From: Linderina pennispora
Taxonomy: Eukaryota; Kickxellomycota; Kickxellomycetes; Kickxellales; Kickxellaceae
NCBI RefSeq assembly: GCF_002104995.1
Contig: NW_024468249.1
Coordinates: 2,542,001 to 2,606,000, forward strand
DNA length: 64,000 bases
Reading direction: 5' to 3'
Positions 57,098 to 64,000 of this stretch are shown piece after piece. The notes under the pieces were generated by a model. That model did not search any database, was not told the DNA's origin, and saw nothing but the letters and a program-made list of their open reading frames with translations. The translations under genes and the position numbers were made by a program. Each line of letters starts with the position of its first letter. The stretch's first letter is position 1.

Positions 57098-57913
57098 AGT
57101 GTAGATAGAAGGTTTTTCGTGTGAGTAGTGTTACAAAAAGAAAAGAAACGATAGAACGAAATAGCACCTTTCAGCTTCGGGAGATAAAGGACAGTGGAAA
57201 AAGATGGGAAGAAGGCAAGGGCCAGCTGCTTATTTAAATGGGTTTCCCGGCTGCCCTTGTCTCGAGGCTCCTTTCCCGCTGCGACAGCGCGCTGCAGCTG
57301 AGCGCACGGCACACCTCTGCCCCTGTGCACAGGACCGGGGGCGGTGGAGGCGCGATCTTCCGAGGGGAGGAGGGACGCGCCCACGCATGTGCCATTCCTC
57401 GCCCAGCGGTGTGCACAGGTCGCGCCCTGTTCAAGGGGGACCAGGATTTGCAGCAGGCATTGCACACCCGGAGAGCCGAGCGCCCCACGGGCCTTGCCCT
57501 AACCTCCGCTGGCCCGAGGACCAGGTCTATCTGTGTCCGAGTGCACCAAGGTATGTGTCGCCGCACCCCTGCTGCCCACACAGCAACCGTATGGGCCGAG
57601 GATTCTTTCAGCAAGGTCTGCGGTCGTTTTGCAGCCGGCCAGCAGCGGAGTCGGGAGTCTGGTACCGCTCTGCAGCCTTTGCGCCTCCACCCTGCCACCA
57701 GCGGCCGGCCGGGTGTGCATGTGCAATGTGTGGCCAAATGGCATGTGATATAGCTACAATGAGGGAGATGCACATTCAGCATACTTGGAATGGCCGGACT
57801 ATTTTTTGTTATTTGGACACAACGCCTGCAATTGAGACAGAGACATTGGAGGTGCAATGCTCAACACAAAAAATGAGAGAACACTATAGTAAATTGCGGG
57901 GCGGGAGAGAGAT
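57098..57913. other. Intergenic, acyl-CoA dehydrogenase promoter
   Basis: GC-rich; long open frames on both strands (plus 57204-57917, minus 57857-57234) overlap and have Arg/Pro/Cys-rich translations with no domain, so they look like chance. Confidence 0.45.
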
Positions 57914-59108
57914 TTAGACCTCAGCCTGGACCTCGGGCTCCTTGAACTCGCTCTTGACCTTGCTGCCAGCGTCATCGAGGTTGCCGTGGCTCTCGATGAG
58001 CTTCTGGACGTCAGTGCGCGGGAACTTGACGACCTTGCACTTGCTGACGTACACGTTCTGGAGAGGGTAGATGTTCTGGCAAGCCTTCTCGATCTCGCGA
58101 CCGATCGACTCGGGGATGAACTTCTGGACCAGCTCCTTCATCGAGCCCGAGGTAGCCTCCTTGGTCATGATCTCGAACATCTTCTTGCGGATGGCACGGA
58201 TCTGGGCGGTCTGGGCGTAGGTGGTCTTCTTGAACCTGGTTCGCACGGCGCTTGGTGAAGCCAATGGCGAACAGACGCACGAGGTAACCGTCGGTGGTCT
58301 TGACATCGACGTGAGCCTCAATGAGCGACTGCCACTTCTTGACGAGCGAGCGCAGCTTGTCGGTGGTGATGCTCATGCTGTGGAAGCTGGTCAGGCAGTT
58401 CTTGCCGTGGACCTCATCGACGCGCAGCTTGAACTTGCGGTAAGCCTGCTCCTCGTCCTTGTTCAGATCGCCGAGCGAAGCCTCAACGACACGGCCCTTG
58501 AGGTAGTCCACAGCGTTCTTGGTACCCTGGGTGCGGTTGACCAGAGTCTTACCGACAACGCGGGTCTCGAACACGGTAGGGGCGCGGAGGTCGTACCACT
58601 CCTTGCGGCTGAAGGGATCGATGCTACAGTGGGCAACAAGGAAACGAAAGAGGGGTGTTTTGGTAAATCGTCGGAACCATTTCGTTGAATGAGCAGCCCC
58701 TCACTTGTAGACCACCGGCTGATCGGCCTGTCCAGTCCTGGTCTCCAGTCAGCCGGACAGCCTCCCATTTGCGCGGCGTCAGCCTTTTGTGCCATGTCAT
58801 TCTGGCCAAACGCAGCGCATTCACGCCTGCCGACACCAGGACCAGGACCGCCGACGCCGGGTGCTGTCCTCCGCTGTCCGCGAGATTCGTCCTCGCGCAA
58901 CATTCAGCAAATGTCGCATTTACTTACATCTTCTTCTTCAGGCCCTTCTTTCCCTTGGACAGACGCCTACAGAAAATTTTTAAACGGATGGTGGATGGTG
59001 GTGTGGCCACGATTTTAGCGTCCGATGCGATCCGTGCAATAGATTCCGCGATGGATGCGATCCGCCCGATAAATGTATATCCGCGTACTTATTCTTGCCG
59101 ACGGCCAT
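57914..59108 (-). CDS. RPS1: Small-subunit ribosomal protein eS1 (RPS3A/RPS1)
   Basis: Three exons: 59108-59089 (MAVGKN and two bases of Lys), 58966-58928 ([12 protein letters not shown]) and 58623-57914 ([20 protein letters not shown] onward). Introns are 122 and 304 bases, GT-AG. Landmarks: [100 protein letters not shown]. One extra base at 58232 (GTT/GTC, Val) interrupts an otherwise perfectly conserved essential protein, which makes this site strong evidence that the break is not biological loss of function. I looked for a snoRNA in the 304-base intron and saw no convincing box C/D pair. Confidence 0.95.
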
Positions 59109-60670
59109 TTTGAAATTGTTTTTGTCTTCTGAAAGTTGACAAGCGTAAAAAGGAGGTTTTCCGTTGGGAGCAGGCGCCGCCTGGGGGATAACACCCAGGC
59201 GTTCCAGCCGATGCGAACCTCGAAAAAAGAATCACAATCAGCTGGCCGATTACCAGGATCAGAAATCCCCATCAGCAAATCAGCGGACCGAGCCGATCTC
59301 CTGCTGCCCGCCTTTGTCCTTTGCACCAAGCGAGGGAAAACAGGGACAGCGTGGGCTGCCCCGTTCTCACTGCGCCCGCATTTTCTCACTGGGTGCCTGC
59401 ACGCCGTGCCGCCCACATGTCCATGTGCATTGCCTGGCGTTGATAGGCGTCCCTGTGCCAGGATCGATGGCCTGCACCAGACAGCCCCAACTCCTGGGCG
59501 TTTGCTCTCTGGGCGCAGCTCCCAATGGTCCCCAGGCAGGACCGTCGGCGCAAAATCTGTGGCATTTCGGTACCGCCGAGAGAAGCAGAACCAGATCGGT
59601 TCCAGAAGCTGCGCTCTCCTCTTTTGGGGGAGCAGGCGAGTGCGTGCAAACGGGACATGGGACGGGCTTTACTGAACGAATCCCTGCAACCCTTGGTGCG
59701 CCCATGCCCTTCCACTCGGCACAGCCTGTCCCGCCGTCCATTTTGAGACAGCAGTTAGAAACGCGTCGATCAGCGCTATTTTTCATTCGCAACTCCTTCA
59801 CAGTGCCGGACTGACCATGAACTCTGTCTCGGTCTGGGTTCGTCCAAAGCAGCCAGTGCGTTTTTCATCTCTGCTCCAACCCCTTGCCTCTATTCCCCTC
59901 TCCTATCGTGTACGTCTCCCCCATCCCTTGCTCCCTCTCCCCCACGCTCCCTCCCCCCTACGTGTGGCATACCGCCCCTCTGCTACGTGCACAAAAGACA
60001 ATCTCGATATCGATACCGAGCAGGATCCTCGGATATCGCCTGTCAATTTCATAATACGCGCCTATACACAGCAGACGAGGTTCTCCTACCTATTTTTAAC
60101 CCAACCTGCTAGCCAAGCTTTTCTTTTTTGATTGCTGCCCACGACGACTTGTCCGATATTTGCATCCTCAAGGCAAAACCGGTTTGTTTTCCACCTCCCT
60201 TTTTCGCTTATTGCTCTCACAGCAGCTTTTGATGCTAGCTGCTGCCTGCTCCTTCATCCCAGTCGGCAAAAACACACCCTTTCCCCCACCCACCAAACCA
60301 GCCTGGTCCCTTCACGCGCATCGCCTCTCGTTCTTTTCAGCAATCTCTGCGCTTGGTGCATTCCTATTTTTCGCGGCTTTGACAGCTTCTCTTTTTCTCG
60401 CCTTCATTTATTTTCCACTCCTATATACCCGCCACCAACGAGCGCCTGGCAAGGTCTATTGTTCCACTTTTTATTATCTACCCTTTTCTCCTCCACATAT
60501 ATCCCTTACCACCTTCCCTATTTTCCCTATTGTGTTTTAAAAGGGGTGCTCGGAGCTCGCTTCCCTTATTCGTGTGTACTGGCTTTATCGCAGCAGTAGT
60601 CCACATACTCCTTTCTCTCATATTCTGTTTATCGAGCTGTTTGACACAGCGCTTTATTTCCAAAAACAAG
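59109..60670. other. Intergenic with long pyrimidine-rich SHO1 leader/promoter
   Basis: From about 59860 to 60560 the plus strand is strongly C/T-rich, which keeps several frames open without protein-like content (for example 60132-60599). It probably holds the SHO1 promoter and leader. The 59160-59760 part has no supported gene. Confidence 0.45.
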
Positions 60671-61421
60671 ATGGCGATGGAACCACGTCGGCTGTACTCG
60701 AACCCCGTGTTCATGGCGACGATGATATTTATGCTCGGCGGATGGATAGTCTCAACTGCGTGCGCGTTCCAAAAGCCCGCATACGTAGCCGGCAGCACCT
60801 GGTTCATTCTTGTGTACATCCCGCTGTTTGCAGGCGTCTTAATATGGTGCATCATGGCCAACGGGCTGAACAAATATCGCCTGGCGCTGCTGACAATGAT
60901 TGCAATGACCATGTCGCAAGTAATCGGCAACATCGGCTACTACATCAACTCGGAGGTAGGCGCAGTGCAGGCCATTTCGGGCGGCCTCATCTTTGTGCAA
61001 ATCATGCTCTTTGTGTGGGTCATAGCACTGGGCAGTGGCCCAGGAACATACCTGGCCGACCTGTGCGGCATGGGCATGGACGCGGTTGAGACGCGACACG
61101 AGCAGGTGATGAAGATGGGCATGCGCAAGGTGACTGCAACGCCGACCACACACTTACGACAACTCATCGTCGGCTGTCGGCACCCTTGGCGACCCGTACA
61201 TGTCGGACTCGGTGCAGAGCGGCACCAGCCAGGCAGCCAGCCTGTTCCGTGCCAAGGCACTGTATGCGTACAACGCCAATCCGGACGACCCGAACGAGGT
61301 GTCGTTTGCAAAGGACGAGGTCATGGCTATTGTTGACAGCAACGGAAAGTGGTGGCAGGTGCAGAAGGCCGACGGCACTGTCGGGATTGCGCCTAGCAAC
61401 TACCTGTCTACCAACATCTGA
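60671..61421 (+). CDS. SHO1: High-osmolarity sensor SHO1
   Basis: Four transmembrane helices in the first 130 residues (PVFMATMIFMLGGWIVSTAC; STWFILVYIPLFAGVLIWCI; YRLALLTMIAMTMSQVIGNI; ISGGLIFVQIMLFVWVIALG), a cytosolic linker, and a C-terminal SH3 domain (AKALYAYNANPDDPNEVSFA, KDEVMAIVDSNGKWWQVQKA, GIAPSNYL). That is the exact Sho1 architecture; the SH3 recruits Pbs2 in the HOG pathway at the plasma membrane. One extra base near 61156 (CAC/CAT, His) breaks the linker and is synonymous. The ATG at 60671 (MAMEPRRLYSNPVFMATM) fits the family start. Confidence 0.9.
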
Positions 61422-61626
61422 GAACGCACACCCTATGTGCGCTCTTGCTATCCTCTCTTCTACTCTGTCGTTTATAGTCCCGTTTTTTATTCTGTCTTTT
61501 CTTCGTTTCGCTACTTCACTTCTTTACCGATTTTCTGAGTTCTTCTCGTCTTTCCGACACCCGTTCTTGTAATCATGATAGTTTATACGGAAAATAGAAA
61601 GATGTGTCCGAAAGTAAAAAATATTT
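61422..61626. terminator. Shared 3' region of convergent SHO1 and PhoD genes
   Basis: T/C-rich 205 bases between two stop codons; presumably holds both poly(A) sites. No classical AATAAA is obvious on the plus strand. Confidence 0.35.
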
Positions 61627-63481
61627 TTAGCGCCATGGCACGCCGTTGCTCTCGTACGTCCACGCCGGGCGCTTGGCACCATGCTCGTCGGCAGTGTAGA
61701 GGCTGTATGTAACGCGGGGGGCATCGGGGTTAGTCTCCGTGTCAACATCGAGAATACCAAACTTCACATGCCCAGCCCTCCGATAATGCAGGGTTTGCTC
61801 GCCAAACTCGCCATCCTTGAATTCGCCGATGAGTGGGAACGTGAACTGGCTCACAGGCGACGTCGAGAACTCGACATTGCCCGAGGGCAGCACAACAGCA
61901 GCCATCTCATGTCTGTCGCCTGACAGATAATACAGATTGGGCACGTATTGAGTCACATTGAGGATTTCAGCCCGCTCCGTCATGTATCCGCGCCAGGTAT
62001 CGTGGTCCGAGTCGATGTTGGTCCACCCAGCGGTCACGGGGACCGAGGAGACGACAAATTTAACGGCTGCCGTGTGATTCACGTCATGCAGCCACTGCAT
62101 GAAATGCTGTTTCTGCGCAGCTGCCCAGCATTGTCTTGTCGTGGTCGTCCTTGGTCTCCCAGTCCGTGCGGTACCGGCGCGTGTCCCAGGCATAGAAGGC
62201 AATGTTACCGACAGTGAAGTTGTAATACGCATGGTGCGCCTCGACCGGATCCGGATTCGGGTTGCCATTATACTCGTGGTAGGCACGCATTGCTGCGCCC
62301 ATGGGTGGCTTGTCCTGCTCATGCCAGTTGTTGACAATTTCATGGTCATCGTAGACGTGAAGCATGGGAACCTTGTTCAGCAAGCGCTGTGCTGATTTGG
62401 TCATGTACACCTGCCGGTACAGCCTTCGGTAGTCCTCGGGCTCAGGTCCAAAGTAGAAGGGAAGGTCGGAGTAAATGAAGTCGCCGAGGAACATGACCAT
62501 GTCGAGGCCGTCGCTGTGCTCCAGCATATTGGCAAAGCCAAACACATCAGGCGATGTTGTCGGAGTGTAGGGGAAATTGGGCTTGATGCAGGATCCAGTG
62601 GCAAACCGGTACTTCATTGGCGTCCCTGGAGCCGGCGCCGTCTTAATCTGCATCGTGCCGTGCAGTTTCAAGCGGAATAGCGCCTTTGTCCCTGGAATTG
62701 CTAAGCAGCTCGACCAGGTACTTTGTTGACGGGCTCAGATTCGAGATCAGCAGTGTCGCTGTATAATCGGTCTCGTTCGTCAGCGCCTGGTGGATGGTGT
62801 GGGTTTCCCATGGCGTATTGGCTGCAAACTCCACCTTGTCCCCGCCGGATAGCTCTTTATAGCGGACCTCGAGCTGTCGGTCTGGTTCAGGGAATCGAAT
62901 GTGGAGCTTTGCGGATCTATGTGACACGTAGCCAGGCCGGAACACGACCAGCTCATCGCCAGGATACAGCACGGGCCGGTAGACAAAGTCCAGTACCATC
63001 GCAAATGAAACCAGGTTCAGAACCAGCAAAAAGATCTTGCCAAACGATAGCCCCTTGTCCGCGTGGAGGTGGACAGAGTTCTTGCCACACCCGCTGTCGC
63101 TTGCCGCCATCGACTCGGCCTCGCCAGCTTCTGCAGCCTTGCTCTTTTTGGCGTTCTCTGAGAGGGCTTTGTCTGACAGTCGACGACGTGGTGCGGCATC
63201 TGACTTGCCTACATCCCTGGACCGCCGAGGTCGCTGAGCTGCTCTTTTCAGTAGCAGGCTGAAGTAGCTGCTATCGATGCGGGTCGGGACCCAGGAGTGT
63301 GATGTGCCTTGGCAGCAGTAGTGGGGAGGTACCAGTCAACAACAATGTCGCGCGACAGGAGGAACAGTGATACTGGAAATGCGACTAGATCAAACAGGAA
63401 CAGATGCTGCACCGGGACTATCCGTAGCAGCGTGTACGAGAACAGCAGGTGAAGAAACGAAGCAACATAGGTAGCTACCAT
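61627..63481 (-). CDS. Membrane-anchored PhoD-type metallophosphatase
   Basis: The N-terminus has hydrophobic helices (MVATYVASFLHLLFSYTLLR; HLFLFDLVAFPVSLFLL) and, after a basic linker, a third (IFLLVLNLVSFAMVLDFVYR). A beta-sandwich domain leads to the metallophosphatase core: FATGSCIKPNFPY, MVMFLGDFIYSDLPFYFGPE, MLHVYDDHEIVNNWHEQDKP, VKFVVSSVPVTAGW and NLYYLSGDRHEMAAVVLPSG, ending VPWR. These are the PhoD metal-binding motifs (GD, DDHE, SGDRHE). It likely hydrolyses phosphodiesters or phosphomonoesters on the lumenal or outer face. Breaks near 63295 (two), 62675 (CCG/CCC) and 62130 (GGC/GGA, giving TMLGAAQKQHFMQWL) are compatible with synonymous alternatives. Confidence 0.8.
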
Positions 63482-64000
63482 CGTTGCCTGTGAGCGGGGG
63501 GTTGAGATAAGGCGCAGGGTCTGAAAATGCGAGAATATGAGGCGAGAGGTAAGGAAAAATGGCAGCTTGTTTGTCTGAGATGGGAAACAAGCTGTGTAAA
63601 CAGTCAGCAACCAACTTCAAGCAGGTGCCAATAGCACGCCACTGGTGCAAACGACAACCGTATTGTCCGGAATATATGAGAGCAGGTGGGCAGAAGGAGC
63701 CGATAATGAAGGCAGATGTCCCAATTGGTGCGGAGAAATATAGCGAGGCTGTGAACGTGTGCGGATTAGGTTCTAGCCACGAGCCCCTCGCCTTTTAAAG
63801 CCTCGAAAGAAGAGGCGCCGCCTTTCTACCTGGCAAGGAGGGGAGCGGCGGCAAAGCCTGCTCATGTCTGCTCATGTCCGCACATGTGCCAGCTGCTGGG
63901 AACCAGGCCTGGGCTGGCATATGCGCCGGGCTGTCCCGCGGTGATCAGGCGACTCGGAAACGGTGATCGGCCTGCGATGCTGGCGCAATCAAAAATCAAC
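63482..64000. other. Intergenic, promoter of PhoD gene
   Basis: No gene supported; a 79-codon frame at 63559 has no domain. A short direct repeat of GCTCATGTC occurs near 63861-63879. Confidence 0.4.

Noticed and set aside
57204-57917. 237-codon plus-strand ORF between acyl-CoA dehydrogenase and eS1
   Set aside because: Arg/Pro/Cys-rich translation with no domain, overlapped by an equally long minus-strand frame; GC-rich DNA keeps both open.
58624-58927. Possible snoRNA in the 304-base eS1 intron
   Set aside because: Could not find a box C (RUGAUGA) paired with a box D (CUGA) and terminal stem.
60132-60599. 155-codon ORF upstream of SHO1
   Set aside because: Composition is that of a pyrimidine-rich leader (Leu/Ser/Pro/Phe only); no domain.

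Overview
This window is nuclear DNA from a filamentous fungus. Genes carry short GT-AG introns (about 60 to 300 bases, GTAAGT-like donors), C/A-rich leaders and TATA boxes about 80 to 140 bases before many start codons. The gene set is fungal: Sho1, End3, Met6, a fungal-type mRNA 5'-triphosphatase, an AA9 copper oxygenase and a pectin lyase. An early-diverging lineage such as Kickxellales is my guess; the sequence does not prove it.

Layout. 1-7.95 kb: end of a chitinase-like gene, an HMG-box chromatin subunit, IBA57, and a candidate shelterin TPP1/Tpz1. 8-12.2 kb: gene-poor DNA with tiny TATA-driven reading frames, a secreted precursor with five RDWPVAV-type repeats, and a perfect 24-base inverted repeat. 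12.5-25.5 kb: dense housekeeping genes (CET1, SAH1, END3, PRP24, KRI1, mL43, PUS10). 26-32 kb: three small paralogues sharing an EDAL motif, plus another small TATA-driven gene. 33-39 kb: secreted AA9 oxygenase, secreted pectin lyase, acyltransferase. 39.5-48.8 kb: MET6, a catalytically decayed M28 membrane protein, UTP22. 49-53 kb: an uncharacterised gene, a GH46 chitosanase and a Myb-like fragment. 53.6-63.5 kb: G-protein beta, acyl-CoA dehydrogenase, ribosomal protein eS1, SHO1 and a PhoD-type phosphatase.

Most important observation. Many conserved genes appear frameshifted. Every break I resolved is one extra base, and almost always the two adjacent bases at the break each complete a synonymous codon (for example AAC/AAT, GTT/GTC, CGG/CGC). 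I resolved more than 50 such sites and needed no deletion. The simplest reading is that heterozygous third-position variants were written out as both alleles in the consensus. These genes should therefore not be called pseudogenes. Such sites are absent from some tracts, notably about 31-37.5 kb. The same synonymous pattern inside two novel small genes supports their being truly coding.

Functional themes: extracellular degradation (AA9, pectin lyase, chitosanase, possibly the chitinase-like protein), ribosome biogenesis (KRI1, UTP22, eS1), RNA processing (PRP24, PUS10, CET1), the methionine cycle (SAH1, MET6), and membrane or signalling proteins (SHO1, G-beta, END3).
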